Below, piece by piece: positions 1 through 5,428 of a stretch of 5,849 bases of DNA. The notes beneath the pieces are model-generated. The model was not told where the DNA came from, did no database searches, and was given only the letters and a program-made list of their open reading frames with translations. Each line of letters opens with the position of its first letter. Positions within the stretch are counted from its first letter, which is position 1. Source of the stretch: Erysipelotrichaceae bacterium (GTDB lineage Bacteria > Bacillota_I > Bacilli_A > Erysipelotrichales > Erysipelotrichaceae); the NCBI GenBank assembly GCA_003446295.1, contig DMBB01000407.1, positions 1-5,849 on the forward strand. The letters are read 5' to 3'. The position numbers were made by a program, and so were the translations under genes.

Positions 1-674
1 TCAGCAGATCGATCCAGAAGGGGCTAGTTGAATTCGAGATCGTTGATATCAGGGAATATGCACCCGGAAGCTACCGGCATGTAGATGATTCACCGTTCGG
101 AGGCGGAGCCGGCATGGTCATGAAATGCCAGCCTGTTCTGGACGCCCTTGAAGCTGTCAGAACAGAAAACAGCTGGAGCGTTCTGATGAGTCCTGCCGGA
201 CAGGTATATACACAGGCCAAGGCGCATGAATATTCAGAAAAAGACCATCTGATCCTGCTGTGCGGGCATTATGAAGGACTGGATGAACGGATCAATCATC
301 ATATGGATGAACTGATCTCGATCGGCGACTATGTGCTGACAGGCGGAGAACTGGCATCCATGGTCATCTCCGATTCTGTTGTCAGACTGCTCAAAGGTGC
401 GATCAGAGATGAAAGCACCGATGAAGAATCGCACGAAAACGGACTGCTGGAATATCCCCAGTATACAAAGCCGGCAGATTATAAAGGAGAGAAAGTCCCT
501 GAGATCCTTCTCTCGGGACATCATGAAAATATCCGGAAATGGCGTTTAAAGCAGTCACTGAAACTGACACGTGAACGCCGTCCCGATCTGTTCGCAAAAC
601 ATGTACTGACAAAGGAAGAAGAAAAACTTCTGAAAGAACTTGATGAAGAAGAAAACAATGACTCCGAGTGCTGA
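1..674 (+). CDS. trmD: tRNA (guanine-N1-)-methyltransferase TrmD, 5'-truncated by window edge
   Basis: TrmD uses S-adenosylmethionine to methylate N1 of G37 in tRNAs, next to the anticodon, which prevents +1 frameshifting; it acts as a cytosolic homodimer of the SPOUT (trefoil-knot) class. The frame opens at base 3 and gives 223 residues. By alignment from memory with Bacillus TrmD, about 22 N-terminal residues lie upstream of the window. Visible signatures, in order: DDSPFGGGAGMVMK, the knot motif LLCGHYEGLDERI, then SIGDYVLTGGELA, the loop GLLEYPQYTKP, LLSGHHENIRKWRLKQSL, and a helical C-terminal domain. The arginine matching E. coli Arg154 is present (SVVR), but the position matching catalytic Asp169 appears to be Glu (codon 426-428). 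The gene ends in TGA inside the loop of a terminator hairpin. rplS, its usual downstream partner, does not follow. Identity is very secure. Confidence 0.97.
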   Translation, partial: SRSIQKGLVEFEIVDIREYAPGSYRHVDDSPFGGGAGMVMKCQPVLDALEAVRTENSWSVLMSPAGQVYTQAKAHEYSEKDHLILLCGHYEGLDERINHHMDELISIGDYVLTGGELASMVISDSVVRLLKGAIRDESTDEESHENGLLEYPQYTKPADYKGEKVPEILLSGHHENIRKWRLKQSLKLTRERRPDLFAKHVLTKEEEKLLKELDEEENNDSEC

Positions 675-696
675 ATGAATGGCATCCGGAGTCATT
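657..696. terminator. Bidirectional rho-independent terminator shared by convergent genes
   Basis: A perfect 10-bp stem pairs AATGACTCCG (657-666) with CGGAGTCATT (687-696). The 20-base loop can extend the helix with TGC/GCA (669-671 with 682-684). On the + strand the stem runs into TTTTAATCTT; on the minus strand it runs into GTTTTCTTCTT, so it can stop transcription from both sides. The left arm encodes the final residues of TrmD, whose TGA is in the loop. The right arm contains the stop codon of the minus-strand gene. Confidence 0.85.
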
Positions 697-1225
697 TTAA
701 TCTTCTCTGTTCATGCAGTTCAGAATTGCCCGTCAGCAGATCCTGAAGATCTTCTTCCGGAAGCTGGCATGTATCAAGGTCAACGGCATATCTTGTGTAG
801 TCATAAGGATCAACGAATACCGTAACCGTTCCGCCGATCAGACGAGGAGAGGGATGATAGCCTTCCGTGTGTGTTGTAAATTCATATACACGGTTTGTGG
901 CAGGATCATCATAACTGCATCTGAGCATCCACGGATGCCTGCCATTGACCGTGATGCTGTAATCAGGACAGATCTCCGTGATCACTGCCTCTATAGTACA
1001 GCCCATTTCAATGACATCATTTTCCATATTCCTCTTTTCCCGGACATGCATCAGAAAACCTGCTCCAACACCCAGAAACGGAACTGCTGTCACCAGCAGC
1101 GCAGCCAGCGGTATAAAGGAAAAGGATAAAAAACTGACAACTGCAGCAATAGAAATAAGCAGCGCAGCCACGCCGGTAAAAATGATTCCGATCAGTTTAT
1201 AAACACGCTCTGCCTCGTTATCCAT
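692..1225 (-). CDS. DUF3592-like membrane protein with two N-terminal transmembrane helices
   Basis: A 177-residue protein of unknown function. Residues 10-32 and 36-60 are two strongly hydrophobic segments forming a membrane hairpin, followed by a basic stretch (VREKRN, 62-66) that should face the cytosol. Residues 70-150 form a soluble beta-rich domain ending in GGTVTVFVDPYDYTRYAVDLD (131-151). This is the typical signature of DUF3592-like proteins, in which a VxVxVxP turn precedes a P/Y...Y.VD strand. The tail is charged and acidic. The ATG at 1225 lies 9 bases after the upstream HIRAN gene's TAA. Only a weak AGG lies close in front of it, so translation is probably coupled to the HIRAN gene. 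The stop (692-694) is embedded in the terminator stem. The family assignment is by motif memory, and no role can be stated beyond membrane association. Confidence 0.82.
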   Translation of the reverse strand: MDNEAERVYKLIGIIFTGVAALLISIAAVVSFLSFSFIPLAALLVTAVPFLGVGAGFLMHVREKRNMENDVIEMGCTIEAVITEICPDYSITVNGRHPWMLRCSYDDPATNRVYEFTTHTEGYHPSPRLIGGTVTVFVDPYDYTRYAVDLDTCQLPEEDLQDLLTGNSELHEQRRLK

Positions 1226-1234
1226 GAGCCTATT

Positions 1235-1546
1235 TTATTCTGAAGCCTGCGGAATGTCGAGACTAGCGATAATGCCGCTGGGCAGTATAAAGAGCACCGT
1301 GCATTCAGCTTCAAAATCAAACAAACGGTACAGATAACCGGCTGAATGCGTACCTCTGGCAACCGTGGTGACAGAATTGGCAACATAACCGTATTTGACA
1401 TCCGTATCGGAATATACTCCGATCGCTTCATCATCATACTCGTTTCTGAGATCCTTCATGAGCTTCAGCTTCTGCCCGGGGCGGAAAACCTCCATGCCAA
1501 GGAAATAATTTGTACTTGTGATCGTAAAATATGTTTTCTGTTCCAT
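1235..1546 (-). CDS. Small stand-alone HIRAN-domain protein
   Basis: A 103-residue protein that is almost entirely one HIRAN domain: a GMEVFRPGQKLKLMKD core at residues 17-32, then LRNEYDDEAIGVYSD (33-47) and KYGYVANS (51-58). The N.YD..AI.V and GYV..S patterns are the hallmarks of the family. In eukaryotic HLTF/Rad5 helicases this domain binds 3' DNA ends at stalled forks. Bacterial stand-alone versions are uncharacterised, so a DNA- or damage-related role here is inference only. The frame stays open further upstream to 1750, but I chose the ATG at 1546. It has an AAGGAG ribosome binding site (1555-1560) 8 bases in front, and the longer form would run across the divergent promoter into the antisense of the regulator gene. 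It is the first gene of a two-gene minus-strand unit, 94 bases from the divergent WYL gene. Confidence 0.85.
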   Translation of the reverse strand: MEQKTYFTITSTNYFLGMEVFRPGQKLKLMKDLRNEYDDEAIGVYSDTDVKYGYVANSVTTVARGTHSAGYLYRLFDFEAECTVLFILPSGIIASLDIPQASE

Positions 1547-1554
1547 ATTGACTG

Positions 1555-1560
1555 CTCCTT
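1555..1560 (-). promoter_or_regulatory. Ribosome binding site fixing the HIRAN start
   Basis: The minus-strand sequence AAGGAG lies 8 bases before the ATG at 1546. It decides the start against longer in-frame alternatives that have no such site. Confidence 0.8.
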
Positions 1561-1568
1561 CTGTTTGA

Positions 1569-1605
1569 GTACATCTTAAGCAGTGCAATGTGCGGAAAAA
1601 TGTAC
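1569..1605. repeat. Paired GTACAT / ATGTAC inverted half-sites, candidate operator
   Basis: GTACAT (1569-1574) and ATGTAC (1600-1605) form an inverted repeat with starts 31 bases apart, close to three helical turns. Each copy is centred on the palindrome GTAC. The pair flanks the putative -35 area of the WYL promoter and overlaps the start of the minus-strand transcript. An operator for the adjacent WYL protein is plausible, but 6-bp arms can arise by chance. Confidence 0.25.
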
Positions 1606-1618
1606 ACCGTGTTATACT
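1589..1618 (+). promoter_or_regulatory. Putative extended -10 promoter for the six-gene WYL operon
   Basis: TG-T-TATACT (1610-1618) is a good extended -10 element. The -35 region about 18 bases upstream (around 1589-1594) matches the consensus poorly, which is common when the extended TG is present. Transcription would begin near 1625, leaving a leader of about 16 bases. That makes a GTG start at 1590 impossible from this promoter and supports the ATG at 1641. Confidence 0.55.
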
Positions 1619-1639
1619 CACATTAAGGCAGGTGAGCAA
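1611..1639 (-). promoter_or_regulatory. Putative sigma-A promoter for the HIRAN/DUF3592 unit
   Basis: Read on the minus strand, TTGCTC (1639-1634) is followed after 17 bases by TATAAC (1616-1611). This predicts a start near 1604 and a leader of about 58 bases. The -10 box shares bases 1613-1616 with the opposing promoter of the WYL operon, so the two polymerase sites should exclude each other. Predicted by eye from consensus only. Confidence 0.5.
1630..1635 (+). promoter_or_regulatory. Ribosome binding site for the WYL regulator
   Basis: AGGTGA lies 5 bases before the ATG at 1641. It is only moderate in strength but is the best site near any in-frame start, and it selects 1641 over the upstream GTG at 1590. 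Confidence 0.55.
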
Positions 1640-1640
1640 C

Positions 1641-2621
1641 ATGGCAGATAAGAAAACAAGCATCATTGCCGTGATGGAGATTCTGAGAAAGTATTCCGAT
1701 GAAGAGCATATTCTTACCATCCGCGACATTCTCCAGAAACTGGAAACCATATACGGACTGAAGCTTGAACGAAGAACGATCTACAACAATATCGACATGC
1801 TGGAAGATATGGGGATGGAAATATCCAGATACGAACAGAACGGAAAGGGATATTACCTGATGACCAGACAGTTCGAACCTGCTGAGGTATTGTATCTGTG
1901 CAATGCGATCCATGCATCGAACTTTATTCCTTACCGCCAGAGCAAAGACCTCATCAGCAAGCTCCTTGATACACAGAGCAGCTATCAGGCAAAAGAGTTC
2001 AATGACACTGTCTACATGCCCAATCCGCGCAAAACACAGAATCAGGAACTGTTCCTGAACATTGAACTGATCTCGGAAGCGATCAAGAAAAGAAAAGCAA
2101 TCAGGTTCGACTACATGAAATATACTGCGGAAAAGAATCTGGTCAAACGCAGACCCAATGCCTATACCGTAGAACCAAGATACATCGTATATGCCGATAC
2201 CAGGGCATACATGATCGCTACAAGCGACCATCACCAGGGATACGGTCATTACAGGATCGAACGCATGAAGAACGTGCATATTGCGGAACAAAGCGTCAGA
2301 AGTCTCCCGAAAGCGTCCGATCCGTATGAGTATGCCAGAAGCAAACTCTTCATGTTTGCGGGACAGAACATCAGTGCTGTGCTGAGATGCCATATTTCTA
2401 TACTGGATCAGATGATCGACCTGTTCGGACTGGAACTGAGCACATCACCTCAGGATGATGACCATGTAGTCATACGCATACAGGCAAACAGAGACGGCAT
2501 CCTGTTCCTGGGACAGCAGTATATGGATGCGATGGAGATCCTGGAACCGCAGGATCTCAGAGAAGAAATGATCAAACGAATGGAAGACAGGCTGAAAGCC
2601 TATAAGATGCTGGAGAAGTAA
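1641..2621 (+). CDS. WYL-domain transcriptional regulator with N-terminal winged helix-turn-helix and WCX domain
   Basis: A 326-residue predicted DNA-binding regulator. Residues 8-66 form the HTH (recognition helix around RRTIYNNIDMLEDMG, 44-58; wing at GKGYYL, 69-73). Residues 78-130 are a linker. The WYL domain is about 136-215: EAIKKRKAIRFDY strand, VEPRYIVYADTRAYMIA, then YRIERM (204-209); the namesake W-Y-L is A-Y-M here. The C-terminal WCX domain (245-326) includes GILFLGQQYMDAMEILEPQDLREE. WYL domains are thought to sense nucleic-acid or nucleotide ligands, and related proteins (BrxR, CapW) repress phage-defence loci. It leads a six-gene operon divergent from the HIRAN gene and probably autoregulates from 1547-1640. 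The start at 1641 follows the predicted transcription start; the upstream GTG at 1590 lies in the promoter. The ligand and targets are unknown. Confidence 0.92.
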   Translation: MADKKTSIIAVMEILRKYSDEEHILTIRDILQKLETIYGLKLERRTIYNNIDMLEDMGMEISRYEQNGKGYYLMTRQFEPAEVLYLCNAIHASNFIPYRQSKDLISKLLDTQSSYQAKEFNDTVYMPNPRKTQNQELFLNIELISEAIKKRKAIRFDYMKYTAEKNLVKRRPNAYTVEPRYIVYADTRAYMIATSDHHQGYGHYRIERMKNVHIAEQSVRSLPKASDPYEYARSKLFMFAGQNISAVLRCHISILDQMIDLFGLELSTSPQDDDHVVIRIQANRDGILFLGQQYMDAMEILEPQDLREEMIKRMEDRLKAYKMLEK

Positions 2622-2623
2622 TT

Positions 2624-3055
2624 ATGCAGGAAACGATCGTTGAAAAAGACTGCAAGGTCAGTGCAGAAGATTTCTATGACACACTGCTGATCTCATCTGC
2701 GCAGGAAGCAGAAGAAGCTGTCGGCTATGAGATCAATGTGAAAGATATCAAAGAAGGATACCACTACAGACGCGATACAGAGAAACACGGAGAGGAAATC
2801 GTCACATACAAGCGCCTGCTGCCCGGAAGGGAATATGCAATCAAAGTTTCGCGCGGTACGAAGAACATCCAGATGCGCTTCAGACTGGAAAAGAAAGACG
2901 AAAACTCATGCCACGTTGTTCTGTCGCAGACGATCATGACCAACAAGAAACCGGACTGGTTTTCTACCATGGTCATGAAGAAACGTCTGAAAGACCGGCT
3001 GAACCTGATCGAAAAAGGCACCAAAGACCGTCTGGCTCAGGAGAGCGGATCCTGA
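2624..3055 (+). CDS. DUF3284-like small cytosolic protein
   Basis: A 143-residue soluble protein with no signal peptide or membrane segment. It resembles the DUF3284 family: an N-terminal strand (residues 1-11), then SAEDFYDTLLISSAQEAEEAVG (13-34) as the first helix, the KDIKEGYHYRR segment (40-50), several beta-strands (57-104) and a basic C-terminal helix rich in K and R (115-136, MVMKKRLKDRLNLIEKGTKDRL). The layout suggests a START/Bet v1-like helix-grip fold, but that is my inference from the strand and helix pattern. No catalytic motif is visible. It starts 2 bases after the WYL gene's stop, with GGAG (2612-2615) 8 bases in front of its ATG, so it is translated from the same message. DUF3284 members are seen mainly in Bacillota, and their function is unknown to me. 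Confidence 0.8.
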   Translation: MQETIVEKDCKVSAEDFYDTLLISSAQEAEEAVGYEINVKDIKEGYHYRRDTEKHGEEIVTYKRLLPGREYAIKVSRGTKNIQMRFRLEKKDENSCHVVLSQTIMTNKKPDWFSTMVMKKRLKDRLNLIEKGTKDRLAQESGS

Positions 3056-3056
3056 T

Positions 3057-3752
3057 ATGGCATTATTTGCGATCGGGGATCTGCACCTGTCTTTCAGCAC
3101 GGACAAAAGCATGGATATCTGGGGCGGAAACTGGGTAAACCATGAACAGAAGGTCAGGGATATTTTTCCATCAATGATCAGACCGGAAGACACGCTTGTC
3201 TTGTTAGGCGACCATTCATGGGGCAGAAACCTGAAAGAATGCGAAGCAGATCTGCAGTTCATTGCCCAGCTTCCCGGCAGAAAGATCCTGACCAGAGGCA
3301 ATCATGATCTGTTCTGGGATTCCAGGCATACAGCCAAACTGAATAAACTGTACAAGGGAAAACTGGAATTCCTTCAGGGCGGATATGCCGTGTATGAAAA
3401 TACCGCGCTTGTCGCAACGAAAGGATACGCTGATGAAGGAAATGATCCACCGGAACGTGTCTTCCAGCTGAAGGACAGGGAACTGATGCGTCTTCAGGAC
3501 GGCATCAGAAAAGCAAAAAACGCAGGATTTGAAGATATCATCGTATTTCTGCACTATCCACCGACAGACCCGGGGAAGGAAAGCAGCATGTTTACAGACT
3601 GCCTGGAAAAAGAGAAGATACGCCGCGTCATTTATGCACACTGCCATGGAGAAGAACACTTTCATGACAGTCTGATGGGAAATGTACGAGGCATTGAATA
3701 TGACCTGGTATCAGGTGATTACCTGAACTGGGTCCCGCTGAGGTTATTATGA
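3057..3752 (+). CDS. Calcineurin-like metallophosphatase (COG1768-type predicted phosphohydrolase)
   Basis: A 231-residue cytosolic enzyme predicted to hydrolyse a phosphomonoester or diester using two metal ions. The full set of family motifs is present: GDLH (residues 7-10), GDHSWG (51-56), GNHD (81-84), His166 in LHYPP, and HCH (195-197) followed by GEEHFHDS. Length matches the family, and all metal-ligand positions look intact, so it should be active. The GDxSWG and LPGRKILTRGNHD wording fits the COG1768-like branch; its physiological substrate is not known to me. The ATG is 1 base after the DUF3284-like stop; an AGGAG at 3039-3043 is 13 bases away, longer than ideal, so coupling is likely. 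The stop overlaps the next gene's ATG (ATGA). Alternatives such as cyclic-nucleotide phosphodiesterase or nuclease cannot be excluded. Confidence 0.92.
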   Translation: MALFAIGDLHLSFSTDKSMDIWGGNWVNHEQKVRDIFPSMIRPEDTLVLLGDHSWGRNLKECEADLQFIAQLPGRKILTRGNHDLFWDSRHTAKLNKLYKGKLEFLQGGYAVYENTALVATKGYADEGNDPPERVFQLKDRELMRLQDGIRKAKNAGFEDIIVFLHYPPTDPGKESSMFTDCLEKEKIRRVIYAHCHGEEHFHDSLMGNVRGIEYDLVSGDYLNWVPLRLL

Positions 3753-4192
3753 CCTGGAACATGATCAATACCTGCAACCTGATCGCTTCACTGATCGTAC
3801 TGGCAAGTCTTACAGCTGTTCATTATCTCAGGAAAGATGAGATCCCTTCCTGCAGCAGGACCGAAATGATCATGCTTGTGCTGTCATTGATCCTGATGTT
3901 TGTACCGCTGACGATCACGCATCTTGAGTTCGGCTTTGCTTCGGCACATATTTTTATCTGGTGGATGCTGGGAACACTGCTGTGCCTGATCGGACTGGAC
4001 GGGGCATGCATATGGATGATATGGAAGGGAACAGGCAGGATCAGCCTCATGGCAGCAGTGATCTTCAGCAGCATACTGTTTCTGATGAACGGCGCACTGC
4101 TGAGGCATATCCTGCTGCTGGTAAGCGGGGCAGGCTGGTTCATCATGCGTCTGAATACCGTTTTAACGGAAACGGAAGAGGAAGATCTATGA
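3749..4192 (+). CDS. Polytopic integral membrane protein of unknown function
   Basis: A 147-residue protein made mostly of hydrophobic helices. The segments are at about residues 8-26, 40-58, 66-92, 99-115 and 117-133, giving four or five transmembrane spans. RKDE (28-31) lies between the first two, and the C-terminus is very acidic (ETEEEDL, 141-147). No transporter, enzyme or receptor motif is recognisable. Its ATG overlaps the metallophosphatase stop as ATGA, with TGAGG (3739-3743) 5 bases upstream. Its own stop overlaps the lipoprotein ATG the same way, so the three genes are translationally coupled. That coupling suggests it may work with the lipoprotein at the membrane, but this is context only. 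Coding status is well supported by the start, coupling and position, though not by any homology I can name. Confidence 0.82.
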   Translation: MTWNMINTCNLIASLIVLASLTAVHYLRKDEIPSCSRTEMIMLVLSLILMFVPLTITHLEFGFASAHIFIWWMLGTLLCLIGLDGACIWMIWKGTGRISLMAAVIFSSILFLMNGALLRHILLLVSGAGWFIMRLNTVLTETEEEDL

Positions 4193-4749
4193 AACTGAAC
4201 AGAATCATATGCACGGCAGTTCTGATGCTCTGCACGACAGGGTGTCAGGCACAGCCGGACAATGCTGTAATTGCGACAAGCACACCGGAAATGACAGCAC
4301 AGCCGGCACTGCCGGAAAACGGAATTGCGGAAGGTGTCATCGGGCAGATGATGCGTACAGCATTCTTTGATTTCCAGGTCAATTCTGCAGAGCTGCTGGA
4401 AGCCTATGAAGGCTATGAGCCTGCTGAAGGATATGCCGTTCTGGCAGTGAATATCACACTGCACAACACCCTGGATCAGGAACTGAATATGTATGACACA
4501 GACTTTCAGATCACCTGGGGTGAAGGGGAAGATGAATGGGATGTACCGCTGACCTATGCAGTCAGTGCATTAAGCGGGGATGATCTGCTGAAAACGGAAT
4601 ATCAATTGCAGAAAAATGAAAGCATAACAGGTGATATTGTTTATCAGGTACCCGCAGACAGCAATTCCTATATCTTCTCATATCTGGAACAGTACAGCGA
4701 TGATACGGAAGGAGACCTGTTTGCAGTATACTTCGGACTGGAGGAATAA
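4189..4749 (+). CDS. Predicted lipoprotein with DUF4352/DUF5067-like beta-sandwich domain
   Basis: A 186-residue exported protein. Residues 1-18 are a lipoprotein signal: MKLNR positive start, hydrophobic ICTAVLML, then TTGC with Cys19 as the lipidated residue. Thr at -3 is non-canonical, but the setting is otherwise good. Residues 20-45 are a Pro/Ala/Thr-rich linker. Residues 75-186 look like an immunoglobulin-like DUF4352/DUF5067 domain, with the hallmark AEGYAVLAVNITLHNTLDQE (79-98) followed by YDTDFQITW and a late VYQVP strand (151-155). Such domains sit outside the membrane of Gram-positive cells and are usually of unknown function. I chose the ATG at 4189 over the long upstream frame because it starts the signal peptide, has AGAGG (4177-4181) 7 bases in front and overlaps the preceding stop as ATGA. 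The domain name is by resemblance only. Confidence 0.85.
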   Translation: MKLNRIICTAVLMLCTTGCQAQPDNAVIATSTPEMTAQPALPENGIAEGVIGQMMRTAFFDFQVNSAELLEAYEGYEPAEGYAVLAVNITLHNTLDQELNMYDTDFQITWGEGEDEWDVPLTYAVSALSGDDLLKTEYQLQKNESITGDIVYQVPADSNSYIFSYLEQYSDDTEGDLFAVYFGLEE

Positions 4750-4753
4750 GAGA

Positions 4754-5356
4754 ATGATCAAACATATTATTACGGATGCAGGCGGCGTCACCATCAATGT
4801 AAAAGTGATGGAACTGCTGAAAAGATACAAACCGAATCCATTTGAGATCAAGGCGATCGCGACAGTCATGGCCGGATCTGAGGAATGGGACAAATACAAT
4901 AAAGGACTGTACCAGGATGTCCATGAATTCGTTGATGTATTGAAACAGCTGTATCCGAAATACGCAAAGATGATGGAAAAAGCGTTCCTGGATGACTGGA
5001 GCAGCTATATGAAGCCGGATGTCAAAATGTGGCAGGGACTTGCACAGCTGAAAAACCAGGGCTATGACATCTATATGCTGGCAGATATACCGGATGAGCT
5101 GCATCAGATCGTCAAAAAATACGAAGGATATCAGATTCTGAGCGGCGGTGTTTTCTCACACGAAGAACATATGCGCAAACCTGATATCCGGATGTATCAG
5201 ACACTGCTGGACAGGTATGGTCTGGAAGCGGGAGAATGTGTCATGATCGATGATGAATCCGCATATCTGAAACCGGCAGAAAAGCTGGGCATGAAAACGA
5301 TCCGCTTTACAAATGCAGACGATACATTGAAAAAACTGCATGAACTGCTGAAATAA
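4754..5356 (+). CDS. HAD-superfamily hydrolase (subfamily IA-like) with altered motifs I and II
   Basis: A 200-residue protein of the haloacid dehalogenase fold, usually a small-molecule phosphatase. Motif I is IITDAGGVTI (residues 5-14): the nucleophile Asp8 is present, but the usual acid/base Asp two residues later is Gly, as in the DxGGV group. The helical cap spans about 15-85. Motif II is MLAD (108-111), with Ala where Ser/Thr normally binds phosphate. Motif III Lys142 lies in MRKPDIRMYQ, and motif IV is MIDDESAYL (164-172), with both Asp residues kept. Residue 180 onward (MKTIRFTNADD) ends the core. The ATG is 4 bases after the lipoprotein stop, with GGAGG (4740-4744) 9 bases in front; longer upstream frames run inside the lipoprotein gene and are rejected. 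It is the last gene of the operon. Substrate unknown; it could have reduced or different activity. Confidence 0.9.
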   Translation: MIKHIITDAGGVTINVKVMELLKRYKPNPFEIKAIATVMAGSEEWDKYNKGLYQDVHEFVDVLKQLYPKYAKMMEKAFLDDWSSYMKPDVKMWQGLAQLKNQGYDIYMLADIPDELHQIVKKYEGYQILSGGVFSHEEHMRKPDIRMYQTLLDRYGLEAGECVMIDDESAYLKPAEKLGMKTIRFTNADDTLKKLHELLK

Positions 5357-5363
5357 CACTGAT

Positions 5364-5378
5364 ATCAATCGACTTGAT
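5364..5378. repeat. Short inverted repeat ATCAA-N5-TTGAT upstream of sepF
   Basis: ATCAA (5364-5368) and TTGAT (5374-5378) form a 15-base symmetric element about 24 bases before the sepF -10 box. It could be an activator or repressor site, or the right arm could be a poor -35 element. The arms are only 5 bp, so chance is possible. Confidence 0.2.
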
Positions 5379-5401
5379 GTACCTGTCAAAAGAAAGTCCG
5401 A

Positions 5402-5407
5402 TATAAT
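5402..5407 (+). promoter_or_regulatory. sepF promoter -10 box
   Basis: A consensus TATAAT lies 29 bases before the sepF ATG, giving a predicted start near 5414. No good -35 hexamer sits 16-18 bases upstream. The nearest match, TTGATG (5374-5379), is 22 bases away, and CTGTCA (5383-5388) is too close. The gene therefore has its own promoter rather than relying on the operon upstream, from which no terminator separates it. Confidence 0.55.
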
Positions 5408-5422
5408 ATTTATGTAGGACTT

Positions 5423-5428
5423 AGGAGG
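5423..5428 (+). promoter_or_regulatory. Strong ribosome binding site of sepF
   Basis: Perfect AGGAGG 8 bases before the ATG at 5437. An in-frame TAG at 5422-5424 rules out any longer N-terminus, which matters because the predicted protein lacks the usual SepF membrane anchor. Confidence 0.85.

Noticed and set aside
713..1129. Plus-strand open frame of 138 codons opposite the DUF3592-like gene
   Set aside because: Shadow of a minus-strand gene with two clear membrane helices and a conserved beta domain; it also begins just after a terminator with no promoter.
1590..1640. GTG start extending the WYL protein by 17 residues
   Set aside because: The region holds the -10 box and the predicted transcription start near 1625, and the added residues do not look like part of the HTH.
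1623..2393. Long minus-strand open frame (256 codons) opposite the WYL gene
   Set aside because: It is fully antisense to a gene with clear HTH, WYL and WCX domains. It shows no recognisable motif and no ribosome binding site I could see; it is a by-product of codon bias.
3961..4188. N-terminal extension of the lipoprotein by 76 residues
   Set aside because: It lies out of frame inside the membrane protein gene and would bury the signal peptide; the ATG at 4189 has a good ribosome binding site and an ATGA overlap.
3823..4464. Minus-strand open frame (213 codons) across the membrane protein and lipoprotein genes
   Set aside because: It runs across two coupled genes, with a Cys/His/Ser-rich composition typical of antisense translation and no family signature.
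4631..4753. N-terminal extension of the HAD protein by 41 residues
   Set aside because: It overlaps the lipoprotein gene. HAD motif I normally sits within the first ten residues, as it does from the ATG at 4754.
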